Source of the DNA: Porticoccaceae bacterium
GTDB lineage: Bacteria > Pseudomonadota > Gammaproteobacteria > Pseudomonadales > Porticoccaceae
Reading direction: 5' to 3'
Assembly (NCBI GenBank): GCA_021773435.1
Contig: JAJFKC010000020.1
Location: 124,001-188,000, forward strand
Length of the DNA: 64,000 nucleotides
Shown: positions 34,069-42,023 of the stretch, one piece after another
How positions within the stretch are numbered: the stretch's first letter is position 1
How the letters are laid out: the number at the start of each line of letters is the position of its first letter
Program-made: the position numbers and the translations under genes
Notes under the pieces: generated by a model
What the model was told of the DNA's origin: nothing
Database searches by the model: none
The model's input: the letters and a program-made list of their open reading frames with translations, nothing else

Positions 34069-34524
34069 TTAATTCAGACGGGTTTTGATAAGTTGACTCA
34101 CGACGGCCATATCGGCCCGACCCTGAAGCTGTGGTTTAAGTATCCCCATGACTTTACCCATATCGCGCATAGATTCTGCCTTGCTGTCAGTAATGGCCGC
34201 AGTAATTAGTTCGCCGACTTCGTCTTCGCTCAATGCTGTGGGTAGAAATTCAGCAATTACGGCTAGTTCGGCATGTTCCTGAGCAGATAGGTCGTCTCGT
34301 CCTGCTGCGTCAAACTGGGCGATCGAATCGCGCCGTTGCTTGGTCATTTTGTCGAGAATTGCCAGCACACGGGTGTCGTCTACCTCGATACGTTCATCGA
34401 CCTCGATGCGTTTAATATCGGCCAGCATTAAGCGAATCGCACCCAGGCGTTGCTTGGCTTTGGCGCGCATCGCATCTTTCATGGCTTCGGTGATTTGGTG
34501 TTTGAGTGAGGTGTCAGTCATCAT
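34069..34524 (-). CDS. yqeY: GatB/YqeY-domain protein
   Basis: 151-aa protein of the YqeY family, related to the tail domain of GatB of the tRNA-dependent amidotransferase. Family blocks: LKHQITEAMKDAMRAKAKQRLGAIRLM, DKMTKQRRDSIAQFDAAGRDDL, EFLPTALSEDEV and MGKVMGILKPQLQGRADMAVVSQLIK. Its cellular role is not established; tRNA binding is suggested from homology. It sits between rpsU and dnaG, a place where many non-enteric gammaproteobacteria keep it, so it belongs to the same operon. Two ATGs occur in tandem at the start (MMTD); either could serve. Confidence 0.95.
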   Translation of the reverse strand: MMTDTSLKHQITEAMKDAMRAKAKQRLGAIRLMLADIKRIEVDERIEVDDTRVLAILDKMTKQRRDSIAQFDAAGRDDLSAQEHAELAVIAEFLPTALSEDEVGELITAAITDSKAESMRDMGKVMGILKPQLQGRADMAVVSQLIKTRLN

Positions 34525-34552
34525 TTGGTTACTATAGCTGGGTGTAGGGCAA

Positions 34553-34584
34553 CAAAAAAAAGCGCCTCAATAGCGGCGCCTTTT
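34553..34584 (-). terminator. intra-operon terminator/attenuator between rpsU and yqeY
   Basis: On the minus strand, GCGCC, an eight- to seven-base loop, GGCGC, then nine T. The position, after rpsU and before yqeY-dnaG, matches the partial terminator that lets rpsU be expressed more strongly than dnaG in E. coli. That function is inferred. Confidence 0.8.
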
Positions 34585-34592
34585 AGAATGCT

Positions 34593-34616
34593 TTTTTTGA
34601 AATATTTTTTGAAATA
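34593..34616. repeat. 12-bp tandem duplication
   Basis: TTTTTTGAAATA twice (34593–34604, 34605–34616), between two hairpins downstream of rpsU. AT-rich, so it could have arisen by slippage. Confidence 0.8.
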
Positions 34617-34637
34617 CAAATAGCTTTCGGGCATCAC

Positions 34638-34662
34638 CTAAAGTTCTCATTATGAACTTTAG
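34638..34662. other. 9-bp inverted repeat 30 bp past rpsU
   Basis: CTAAAGTTC, seven-base loop TCATTAT, GAACTTTAG. Perfect stem but no T-run. It may stabilise the rpsU transcript's 3' end or be an RNA-processing site, ahead of the true terminator at 34553–34584. Confidence 0.65.
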
Positions 34663-34692
34663 CAACGAGTGTATGTGCTAGCTCATATAAAT

Positions 34693-34908
34693 CTAGTACA
34701 TGCGCTGAAATTTACGAGATTCTCGTTGCAGCTTTTTGGCATGACGCTTAACGGCGGCCGCCGCTTTGCGTTTACGACTCCAGGTGGGCTTCTCGTAAAA
34801 TTCGCGGCGACGTACTTCGGCTAAAATGCCGGCTTTTTCGCAGGAGCGCTTGAAACGGCGCAGTGCTATGTCGAAAGGTTCGTTTTCTTTTAAGCGTACA
34901 GAAGGCAT
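34693..34908 (-). CDS. rpsU: 30S ribosomal protein S21
   Basis: 71-aa basic protein that helps mRNA binding by the 30S subunit. The sequence [20 protein letters not shown] is near-identical to E. coli S21, and the tail ([19 protein letters not shown]) is the usual Arg/Lys helix. First gene of the rpsU–yqeY–dnaG–rpoD operon, with a well-formed sigma-70 promoter about 55 bp upstream. AGGGAA precedes the ATG. Confidence 0.99.
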   Translation of the reverse strand: MPSVRLKENEPFDIALRRFKRSCEKAGILAEVRRREFYEKPTWSRKRKAAAAVKRHAKKLQRESRKFQRMY

Positions 34909-34962
34909 GTTTTCCCTTGTCTAAGTCTCGTTTTAACTTGGCGTAGTTTAGTCAGGCCGCGC

Positions 34963-34991
34963 ATTCTATACAGTTAGCAGGCCAGTTGCAA
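34963..34991 (-). promoter_or_regulatory. sigma-70 promoter of the rpsU operon
   Basis: On the minus strand, -35 TTGCAA (34986–34991), a 17-bp spacer, and -10 TAGAAT (34963–34968). The expected start of transcription is about 45 bp upstream of the rpsU ATG. Both hexamers match consensus at four or five of six positions. Confidence 0.7.
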
Positions 34992-35146
34992 AAATAGTTT
35001 GGCTGAAAGGGCCGCCTAAGCTTTTGAATTCGGGGTGGTTTTGCGATAGGTCGAGCATTATTATGCGCAGGTTATCTGATTGGCAGGTAAATGCGTAATT
35101 GATCGCACAGGTAAGTTATCTCATAAAATTTCTAAGGACACCCTGA

Positions 35147-36175
35147 ATGCGAGTGCTGGGTATAGAAACCTCCTGTGATGAAACCGGGGTCGCGATTTAT
35201 GACAGCGAGGCGGGATTATTGGCAGATGCTTTATACAGCCAGGTAGCGGTGCACGCCGAATATGGTGGTGTGGTGCCAGAACTGGCGTCACGTGACCATG
35301 TCCGTAAATTGTTGCCGATGATCCGCCAGGTGCTACCTGATGCGGACTGTAAGCAAGAGGATATCGACGGTATTGCCTATACGGCAGGCCCTGGTCTGGT
35401 CGGCGCCTTAATGGTCGGTGGTGCCGTGGGTCGTTCCCTGGCCTACGCCTGGGGTATTCCCGCCCTGGGGGTTCATCATATGGAAGGCCACTTACTCGCC
35501 CCGATGTTAGAAGACCAGCCCCCAGGTTTCCCGTTTGTCGCGTTGCTGGTCTCAGGAGGACACACGCAGTTGGTGTCAGTAGCAGGTATTGGCGACTATC
35601 AAATTCTGGGCGAATCTCTTGACGATGCGGCGGGCGAAGCCTTCGACAAGGTAGCCAAAATGTTGGACCTTGATTATCCAGGCGGCCCGAGAATTGCGCG
35701 TTTAGCGGAGCAGGGTGATGACAGACGTTTTAAATTTCCTCGACCTATGACCGATAGACCCGGTCTCGATTTCAGTTTTTCAGGGCTGAAAACATTTACC
35801 ATGAATACCATTGCCACCTATAAAGGGGGTGACGTGCTACCCGATGATCAGACCATGGCCGATATTGCCTGCGCATTTCAAAACGCGGTGGTCGATACAT
35901 TGGTTCTTAAATGCCGCCGGGCCTTGAAGCAAACAGAGCTTAAAGTGCTGGTGATCGCAGGTGGTGTTTCGGCCAACGTGCTGCTGAGGGAAAAATTGAC
36001 TAGCGCACTAAATGAGCTGGACGCTCAGGTGTTTTATGCGCGCAATGAATTTTGCACCGATAATGGCGCCATGATTGCCTACGCTGGGTGCCAGCGTCTA
36101 CTAGCGGGCCACAGTGACGATTTGTCGATACGCGCCCAGCCACGCTGGCCGATGGATGAACTGAGTCCGCTCTAA
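35147..36175 (+). CDS. tsaD: tRNA N6-adenosine threonylcarbamoyltransferase
   Basis: Transfers threonylcarbamoyl to A37 of ANN-decoding tRNAs, together with TsaB and TsaE. ASKHA-fold marks: [17 protein letters not shown], the metal site [37 protein letters not shown] and the late metal-binding [13 protein letters not shown]. Length 342 aa is normal. Divergent from rpsU, the conserved gammaproteobacterial layout. AAGGA precedes the ATG. A GC-rich inverted repeat (GGGGCTAAGCCCC) directly after the stop lacks a T-run. Confidence 0.98.
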   Translation: MRVLGIETSCDETGVAIYDSEAGLLADALYSQVAVHAEYGGVVPELASRDHVRKLLPMIRQVLPDADCKQEDIDGIAYTAGPGLVGALMVGGAVGRSLAYAWGIPALGVHHMEGHLLAPMLEDQPPGFPFVALLVSGGHTQLVSVAGIGDYQILGESLDDAAGEAFDKVAKMLDLDYPGGPRIARLAEQGDDRRFKFPRPMTDRPGLDFSFSGLKTFTMNTIATYKGGDVLPDDQTMADIACAFQNAVVDTLVLKCRRALKQTELKVLVIAGGVSANVLLREKLTSALNELDAQVFYARNEFCTDNGAMIAYAGCQRLLAGHSDDLSIRAQPRWPMDELSPL

Positions 36176-36314
36176 CGTTCCTGGGGCTAAGCCCCGTAAA
36201 GTATGCCCGGAAGGGGGAGGAAGATCCGGAGAGAAGGCCCCAGACATTGTAATTGAGCGGTGCTTCTATCTATTTACAAGAGCATCTGCATATAAGAGCG
36301 CCACAGGAATATCT

Positions 36315-36722
36315 ATGGATATTGTTTATATTCGCGATTTACAGGTTGATACTATTATTGGGATCTATGACTGGGAGCGGGAAGTGCGTCAGACTATCTC
36401 CCTGGATCTGGACATGGCGACAGACATTAGCATCGCTGCACATAGCGATAATATAAAGGATGCCCTGAACTATAAAGCCGTGGCCAAACGGCTGATCAGC
36501 TTTATTCAGGATAGTCAGTATCTATTGGTAGAACGATTGGCGGAGGAGGTGGCCATGATTGTCATCGCTGAATTCAGCGTACCCTGGGTGAGATTAAGGC
36601 TGAGCAAACCGGGGGCGCTGCGCGGTTCAAAAGACGTTGGCCTGATTATTGAGCGTGGCCATCTTGTTAATTCCAATAATCAGCCTGGCACAGGTGTTAG
36701 CGAGACAAGTAGTTCTTCATGA
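36315..36722 (+). CDS. folB: dihydroneopterin aldolase
   Basis: Cleaves 7,8-dihydroneopterin to 6-hydroxymethyl-dihydropterin in folate synthesis. IVYIRDLQVDTIIGIYDWE is the family start; the catalytic Tyr/Glu/Lys are expected in NYKAVAKRL, LVERLAEEVA and LRLSKPGALRGSK, all present. 135 aa; the last 20 residues (NSNNQPGTGVSETSSS) are a polar tail not seen in short homologues. AGGA precedes the ATG. The stop overlaps the folK start by four bases, so the two pathway-consecutive enzymes are translationally coupled. Confidence 0.96.
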   Translation: MDIVYIRDLQVDTIIGIYDWEREVRQTISLDLDMATDISIAAHSDNIKDALNYKAVAKRLISFIQDSQYLLVERLAEEVAMIVIAEFSVPWVRLRLSKPGALRGSKDVGLIIERGHLVNSNNQPGTGVSETSSSS

Positions 36723-37279
36723 GCGCACAGGAGACGCATCGAGTGTATCTCAGCATCGGCAGTAATATTGACCGTAGGCAGCACTTGAGTGCAGCACTTG
36801 ATGCTCTGGCAAAAGAGTTTGGCCCCCTGATGTTATCGAGCGTATATGAAAGCGTCTCGGTAGGCTTTGATGGCGATAATTTTTACAACATGGTGGTTGG
36901 TGTTGATACTGGTTATCCAGTTGTGCACTTAACAGCAGTGTTGCGAGCAATTGAGCAAGCCAATGGCCGCAGTCGCAGTGGGGCCAAGTTTGGGCCTCGT
37001 ACCCTCGATATCGATATTCTCACTTATGGACAATGCGCGGGCCTTGTCGATGGTGTGTCACTGCCACGGGATGAAATATTAAAGAATGCCCACGTCCTGT
37101 TGCCACTGGCAGAGATTGCCAGTGATGAGCATCATCCTGCCTGTCAGCAAACTTATCGGCAGTTGGCAGAGGTTTTTGCTAATGGTAATAAGGACGCTGA
37201 TCTAGACGGCGCAAAGCAAAAATTGTGGCCGATAGATTTTGCTTGGCAAGGTCGAAATATATCTTTCTATAAATCGTAA
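36719..37279 (+). CDS. folK: 2-amino-4-hydroxy-6-hydroxymethyldihydropteridine pyrophosphokinase
   Basis: Moves pyrophosphate from ATP to hydroxymethyl-dihydropterin, the step after FolB. Marks: VYLSIGSNIDRRQHL, VYESVSVGFDGDNFYNMVV, FGPRTLDIDILTYG with the two metal-binding Asp, and the LPRDEILKNAHVLLPLAEI block. 186 aa, slightly longer than E. coli HPPK. Overlaps folB by ATGA. A terminator shared with the convergent hsp20 gene follows. Confidence 0.96.
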   Translation: MSAQETHRVYLSIGSNIDRRQHLSAALDALAKEFGPLMLSSVYESVSVGFDGDNFYNMVVGVDTGYPVVHLTAVLRAIEQANGRSRSGAKFGPRTLDIDILTYGQCAGLVDGVSLPRDEILKNAHVLLPLAEIASDEHHPACQQTYRQLAEVFANGNKDADLDGAKQKLWPIDFAWQGRNISFYKS

Positions 37280-37284
37280 TTAAT

Positions 37285-37307
37285 TTTCCGGTACTGTTTC
37301 CGGTACT
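37285..37307. repeat. 12-bp-period intergenic duplication
   Basis: TTTCCGGTACT at 37285–37295 and 37297–37307, one base apart, so period 12. It begins six bases after the folK stop codon. Confidence 0.8.
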
Positions 37308-37364
37308 AATTCTAGTGCTTATCGATCGCGTTCAGATATATGTCTGCAGGACCAAGATTTACGG

Positions 37365-37404
37365 AAAAACCCATCACCAGATTATTCCTCCGGTAATGGG
37401 TTTT
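37365..37404. terminator. bidirectional terminator between folK and hsp20
   Basis: AAAACCCATCACC (37366–37378) pairs with GGTAATGGGTTTT (37392–37404), with one mismatch. The A-run on one side and T-run on the other give a U-tail in either direction. Genes converge on it. Confidence 0.85.
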
Positions 37405-37419
37405 AGCAAAAGCGAAAAT

Positions 37420-37848
37420 CTAGATTATCTCAATACGCCGTTTTTGAGGTTCTACGTCCCGGGCTTTCGGTACGTCGATTTTTAACACACCATCCGTAAA
37501 GCCGGCAGTGAGGTCTTCATCGTGTACGTCTGTTCCCAGCGTGAAACTGCGCATGTATTTACCATAGCGACGTTCCTGACGAATGACTTTGCCCTTCTCT
37601 TCGGTACTGTTTTCATCGACTATTTCTGCATTGATGGATAAAACTCCATCTTCTAATAAGACGTGGACATCATCTTTGTTGACGCCGGGCAGCTCAGCGG
37701 TGATTTCATAGTGATCCTCCAGCTCTTTAATATCAACGCGGGGAGCGAAAAACCCACTCTCAGCGGACAGGGGCCCAGAAGCTGGTGTCAGTAAATGATT
37801 AAAGACCCGATCGATATCAAAAAAATTTCCTCGTGGTACTAATGTCAT
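37420..37848 (-). CDS. Hsp20-family small heat-shock protein
   Basis: ATP-independent chaperone that holds unfolding proteins. The alpha-crystallin domain spans about residues 35–132: PRVDIKELEDHYEITAELPGV at the start and TAGFTDGVLKIDVPKA at the end, the latter with the GVLxIxVPK signature. The C-terminal IEII could act as the IxI anchor. AGAGGTAAT precedes the ATG. A sigma-32-type promoter lies upstream. A shorter paralogue is at 46013. Confidence 0.93.
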   Translation of the reverse strand: MTLVPRGNFFDIDRVFNHLLTPASGPLSAESGFFAPRVDIKELEDHYEITAELPGVNKDDVHVLLEDGVLSINAEIVDENSTEEKGKVIRQERRYGKYMRSFTLGTDVHDEDLTAGFTDGVLKIDVPKARDVEPQKRRIEII

Positions 37849-37892
37849 GATAATTACCTCTTGATGAATGCGCTAAAAATGAATCTCAAAGA

Positions 37893-37922
37893 ATTAATGG
37901 GATCTAAAAATTAAAATTCAAT
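37893..37922 (-). promoter_or_regulatory. candidate heat-shock (sigma-32) promoter of hsp20
   Basis: On the minus strand, ATTGAA (37917–37922), a 15-bp spacer, then CCCATTAAT (37893–37901). This resembles the sigma-32 pattern CTTGAA–(13–17)–CCCCATNT. It lies 45 bp upstream of the hsp20 ATG. Prediction only. Confidence 0.5.
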
Positions 37923-38076
37923 CTAATTTATCAATTTATTTTTTATAAAAACTATTATGTATAGATAAAATCCCAACGAAAGCGCCTGTTGTGTGATTCT
38001 TTCCAAAACAGGCTAAGATTGGTGTAGGAAAAAAATTTGAATAAAGTTAATAAGGTTTGCTAAAAAAGGTGGGGAG

Positions 38077-38826
38077 ATGTCTGAGCCGATTGCACAACTT
38101 AAAATGATACTGGAACAATCGCAGCGGACAGTGATATTCACTGGCGCCGGTATTAGTACCGAATCGGGTATTCCTGATTTCCGCAGCCCTGGCGGAATTT
38201 GGAGCAAGCATAAACCGGTAGATTTTGCTGATTTTCTTAATTCTGCTGAGGCGCGTCGCGATTCCTGGCGGCTTAAATTTATGTTTGATGAGGATATGCA
38301 AAAAGCCAAACCCAACCGTGGTCATCGTGCTATTAGTCACCTGGTCGAGCAAGGTGTGGTTAGCCATGTTATTACTCAAAACGTCGATGGTCTCCATCAG
38401 CAATCCGGTGTGCCCGACACGAAAATTATCGAATTACACGGTAATACGACTTACGCCCATTGTCTCGATTGCGGGCAACGTTATGACCTGAGACTTATCA
38501 AAGAAAATTTTGAGCGCGATGAAACGCTGCCCATTTGCGACCACTGTGATGGCATTGTTAAAACCGCGACCATCTCTTTTGGCCAGGCGATGCCGGAGGA
38601 TGAAATGTTAAAAGCCCAGGTGGCAACGGTTGCCTGTGATTTATTCCTGGCGATTGGCTCTTCTCTGGTGGTTTATCCTGCGGCTGGCTTTCCATCGGTG
38701 GCGAAGCAAAATGGTGCCACGCTGGTGATTATTAATCGTGACGCGACTGATCTGGATGATACTGCCGATCTGGTTATTCATGATGAAATTGGCCGTGTAC
38801 TCGGCAATGCTGTGGCCGTTCTGTGA
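38077..38826 (+). CDS. NAD-dependent protein deacylase of the sirtuin family
   Basis: Removes acyl groups from lysine using NAD+. The Rossmann part starts VIFTGAGISTESGIPDFRSPGG; the catalytic histidine is in IIELHGNTTY after ITQNVDGLHQQSG. Four Cys (CLDCGQ and CDHCDG) form the zinc site. No Tyr/Arg pair diagnostic of desuccinylases was assigned, so CobB-type specificity is uncertain. 249 aa, normal length. GGGGAG lies immediately before the ATG. Divergent from hsp20. The role here may be tied to acyl-CoA metabolism, as in other bacteria with many CoA ligases. Confidence 0.92.
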   Translation: MSEPIAQLKMILEQSQRTVIFTGAGISTESGIPDFRSPGGIWSKHKPVDFADFLNSAEARRDSWRLKFMFDEDMQKAKPNRGHRAISHLVEQGVVSHVITQNVDGLHQQSGVPDTKIIELHGNTTYAHCLDCGQRYDLRLIKENFERDETLPICDHCDGIVKTATISFGQAMPEDEMLKAQVATVACDLFLAIGSSLVVYPAAGFPSVAKQNGATLVIINRDATDLDDTADLVIHDEIGRVLGNAVAVL

Positions 38827-38885
38827 GGAAAGAGTTTTAACTGGGTGGAATTCAGTGTGAAGATTGACATGTGTTGGCTAACGAC

Positions 38886-40019
38886 ATGAATATAAATAAT
38901 TACCTACTGGCAATCGTCCTGATTACCGGGTCGATATGTCCCATGACTTTAGCCGCTCAGCCGCATTCCGAGTTCGACAAGGCAATGACGCCCTTCATTG
39001 TGGAAGAAATTGCCAGTGGTCTGGGCGTGACCTGGGGCATGAGTTTTCTCGATTCAGATCGCATTCTATATACCCAGCGTCGCGGCGCGGTGGGGATTCT
39101 AAATATCGATACCAACACAAGTGTAGCTGTTTCCGGGGTTCCCGAGGTATTGAGCGAGGGGCAGGGCGGACTGCTCGATGTGGCCATACAGCCCGGCTAT
39201 CTGCCTGGGGATTGGATCTATTTCACTTATAGCAAAGAGGTGGCCGGCCAGGGTGTCACCGTGCTTGCCCGCGCCCGCCTTGAAAATAATCGGCTAGCTG
39301 ATTGGACGGACATCGTTATTACCAATTCAGCCAGTGGGACAAGCCGCCACTTCGGTAGTCGCATTGCGTTTGATGATTCGGGACATCTATTTTTTACGGT
39401 AGGTGACCGAGGCCATCGACCCAACGGTCAGGATACCACTACCCATGCCGGCTCAGTGCTGCGCGTTAATCTGGATGGCAGCGTGCCCGATAATAATCCC
39501 TTTGTAGGCAAGCCGGGCGTGTTGTCGGAGATTTGGAGCTACGGTCACCGTAATCCGCAGGGTATCGCTTTCGACCGTAAAACTAAACGACTGTGGATCA
39601 ATGAGCACGGCCCTCGCGGCGGAGACGAAATAAATCTTATTTTGCCGGGGCGTAATTACGGTTGGCCCCTGGTCTCTCATGGCAAAGAATACTGGGGGCC
39701 ACTTGCAGTGGGCGAGGCTAAATACAAACCTGGTATTGAAGCCGCTCGGAAAGTTTATATACCCTCCATCGCGCCCAGCAGTTTATTGCTCTACACCGGG
39801 GAAGCATTTGCCCACTGGCGTGGCAGTTTGTTATCAGGTGCCTTAACGCTGACCCATCTTAATCGGGTAACCCTGGATAGTCAGGGCGATGTTGTTAGCG
39901 AAGAACGACTACTGGAGTCAATGAACATGCGTATCCGTCAGGTGATTCAAAGTCCCGAAGGCTGGTTGTATTTAGCCACCGACGACGGAATGATTTTACG
40001 GTTAAGGCCTCGTGAATAG
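38886..40019 (+). CDS. exported PQQ-dependent aldose sugar dehydrogenase (YliI-like)
   Basis: Six-bladed beta-propeller enzyme that oxidises sugars in the periplasm using PQQ. The signal peptide is residues 1–24 or so (NYLLAIVLITGSICPMTLAAQ). Family blocks: GVTWGMSFLDSDRILYTQRRG, GQGGLLDVAIQPGY, RHFGSRIAFDDSGHLFFTVGDRG, GHRNPQGIAFD and NEHGPRGGDEINLILPGRNYGWP. I prefer ATG 38886 because it starts the signal peptide; a GTG/TTG 15 bases earlier is also open. It follows the sirtuin on the same strand. Confidence 0.93.
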   Translation: MNINNYLLAIVLITGSICPMTLAAQPHSEFDKAMTPFIVEEIASGLGVTWGMSFLDSDRILYTQRRGAVGILNIDTNTSVAVSGVPEVLSEGQGGLLDVAIQPGYLPGDWIYFTYSKEVAGQGVTVLARARLENNRLADWTDIVITNSASGTSRHFGSRIAFDDSGHLFFTVGDRGHRPNGQDTTTHAGSVLRVNLDGSVPDNNPFVGKPGVLSEIWSYGHRNPQGIAFDRKTKRLWINEHGPRGGDEINLILPGRNYGWPLVSHGKEYWGPLAVGEAKYKPGIEAARKVYIPSIAPSSLLLYTGEAFAHWRGSLLSGALTLTHLNRVTLDSQGDVVSEERLLESMNMRIRQVIQSPEGWLYLATDDGMILRLRPRE

Positions 40020-40126
40020 CTTGTTTAGAAACAGAACAGCGACACCTAAGATTTAAGGAGTAGGGCGGAGCACCTTAAACGAGAGCTGCGATAGTCAATC
40101 AAAATAACCATGTCCAGGTCTGATAG

Positions 40127-40966
40127 TCAGTCAAAAAAGGCCAGTGTTCTGACTTCTATGCTCTGCCGGTCTGGCGCATCTCCAGGCGTATTGGGGTCAT
40201 CAAAGGCCGTGTGTGCGGTGTATCTGGCACAGCCGTCTTGCTCTGAATCGAAGCACTTCAGTAATAGTGCTTCGTCGGCTGTCATTTCTGACAAATAATA
40301 CCAACGGTGCGCTGGTTGATGCGTCACCATCTGAATTTGCCCGGTTCGGTCGCGGTATAGCAAAGCGGTATCGATAAAATCACTTTGCTGCATAGTGCTG
40401 GCATCACAGACGGCAAGGGGTGTGCGTAGCACTGGGCCGACAATGGGCGTCCAGACATTGATGACCGCAAAGCGATTTTTTAATAGTTCGTTGGCATCGT
40501 CACCCATAATATCTTTAACGCGCTGGGGGCCGGAGGCATCAGTGTAATCGTTGTGCACGAAGCGTACCGGCTTGCGTGCCATATATTTCTTCTGTTCCGA
40601 ATAGCTTTCGCATCTGACGTTGTAGTCAAACGCGTGAACCCGCTTAGCGCCAGTCGCTTGTTTGACCAGCGCCTCTACCTCTGGCATATAAATCGCGCGG
40701 ACCTGGGTGTCGTTATAATAATCTTCGAGGGTGGAGGAAAGCGGCACGACCGCCAACCCCTGATTATCTAGCGAGAAGGCTTGCTCGGAAGCTCGAATAT
40801 CATTAACCTCAACGTCATAGTCTCGATATTCCGGCTCTATATACTTTGTACTTAGATCGGGCTCACCCGGCCTTGGCCGGTAATTGTAAATCGCATGGGC
40901 ACCATCCTTTGCTGCGATATACCTCAGTTTAGTCTGTACAGATTTATTAGTGATGGTGGTTTTCAT
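40127..40966 (-). CDS. CmcJ/NvfI (AsaB-like) family oxidoreductase
   Basis: Putative member of a family named after CmcJ (cephamycin synthesis) and fungal NvfI, some members of which are Fe(II)/2-oxoglutarate-type or related oxygenases. Marks: the RPVRFVHNDYTDASGP block with His and Asp, FAVINVWTPIVGPVLRTPLAVCDAST, HRWYYLSEMTADEALLLKCFDS and TAHTAFDDPNTPGDAPDRQSIEVRTLAFF, where the last arginine is typical. 279 aa, normal. It is upstream of a GST-like gene? No: it is downstream of it on the same strand, 90 bp away, so they may be cotranscribed. Substrate unknown. Confidence 0.8.
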   Translation of the reverse strand: MKTTITNKSVQTKLRYIAAKDGAHAIYNYRPRPGEPDLSTKYIEPEYRDYDVEVNDIRASEQAFSLDNQGLAVVPLSSTLEDYYNDTQVRAIYMPEVEALVKQATGAKRVHAFDYNVRCESYSEQKKYMARKPVRFVHNDYTDASGPQRVKDIMGDDANELLKNRFAVINVWTPIVGPVLRTPLAVCDASTMQQSDFIDTALLYRDRTGQIQMVTHQPAHRWYYLSEMTADEALLLKCFDSEQDGCARYTAHTAFDDPNTPGDAPDRQSIEVRTLAFFD

Positions 40967-41056
40967 GTTGGCGGCTCTGGTTTTGGATAACCAAGTATTC
41001 GAATAAGTAGGATTTTGGATAAGCAGGTTTAGATAACCAGATTTAAACAGGCAGAC

Positions 41057-41779
41057 TCAATCTGGTGCAGATCTGGCCCGCTGATTATAGAGCAGCGCAC
41101 GTCTATGCGCTTTTTCTGCATCGGATAGTTTTTCGACATCCTCGCCCATATCTTTGCCCACAGCCATACCTCTCCGCACGGCTGGGCGCTCGCTGAGTTC
41201 TTCGAACCAGCGCTTAAAATACTTAAACTCATTAATATCCTGGCCCTGCAATTTCCAGCCAATAGTCCATGGATAACAGATCATATCGGCGATGGTGTAT
41301 TCCTCTCCGGCCAGGTACGGCCTGTCATAAAGTCGATTATTCATGACACCATACAAGCGATTCACTTCATCGTTAAAGCGAGCGCGGCCATGTGACTGAT
41401 CGCCAAAAGACTCGCCAAGTCGGCGGAAATAACCGGCTTCCCCTGACTTTGGCCCCTGGTTTGCCATTTGCCAATGCAGCCATTGATAGACCTCATATTT
41501 GCTTCGGGTATCCTGGGGGCAAAATTTACCAGTTTTTTCTGCGAGATATTGCAAGATGGCACCGGATTCAAAAATCGCGATGGGTTCGCCACCATCCAAG
41601 GGTTCGTGATCGACCATGGCGGGCATACGATTGTTGGGGCTGATCTTTAAAAACGCATCACTGAATTGGTCACCCCGACCAATATTGCATTCGACAATAT
41701 TGTATTCAAGCCCGCATTCCTCAAGAAAAATAGTCACTTTTTTGCTGTTCGGCGTTGGCCAGAAATGTATATCAATCAA
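41057..41779 (-). CDS. glutathione S-transferase family protein
   Basis: Cytosolic GST of the YfcG/nu-like type. Thioredoxin-like domain at about 1–85 (IDIHFWPTPNSKKVTIFLEECGLEY; NNRMPAMVDHEP; ESGAILQYLAEKTGKF) and helical domain after. The TPNSKKV turn, with Thr/Asn near the glutathione thiol, is that of disulfide-reductase-type GSTs. I choose the TTG at 41779: GGAGG stands seven bases upstream and the protein then starts as homologues do. Reading from the upstream ATG would translate an intergenic tandem repeat. Confidence 0.9.
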   Translation of the reverse strand: MIDIHFWPTPNSKKVTIFLEECGLEYNIVECNIGRGDQFSDAFLKISPNNRMPAMVDHEPLDGGEPIAIFESGAILQYLAEKTGKFCPQDTRSKYEVYQWLHWQMANQGPKSGEAGYFRRLGESFGDQSHGRARFNDEVNRLYGVMNNRLYDRPYLAGEEYTIADMICYPWTIGWKLQGQDINEFKYFKRWFEELSERPAVRRGMAVGKDMGEDVEKLSDAEKAHRRALLYNQRARSAPD

Positions 41780-41800
41780 TCTGATTCCTCCAGACTCAAA

Positions 41801-41852
41801 GTCCCGGGATATAAGTGGTCCCGGGATATAAGTGGTCCCGGGATAATAAGTG
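41801..41852. repeat. 17-bp tandem repeat, three copies, upstream of the GST gene
   Basis: GTCCCGGGATATAAGTG at 41801–41817 and 41818–41834, then GTCCCGGGATAATAAGTG with one added base at 41835–41852. Each unit contains the palindrome TCCCGGGA. It lies 22–73 bp upstream of the GST start codon, so it is in the promoter or leader region. Confidence 0.95.
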
Positions 41853-42023
41853 TAATTAAAGCATAGTACATCAGCGATCATTCAGCGCAGGATTACAGCT
41901 CGAGGGACAATGATAATTTCACGACCACAGCCTGCCCGACAATCTGCTAGCATAAGGGGGATAAATCAAACAATTATCTCTGGAGAGGCACTGCCTCCGA
42001 CTTTGGAAATTAGACGCCTGACG

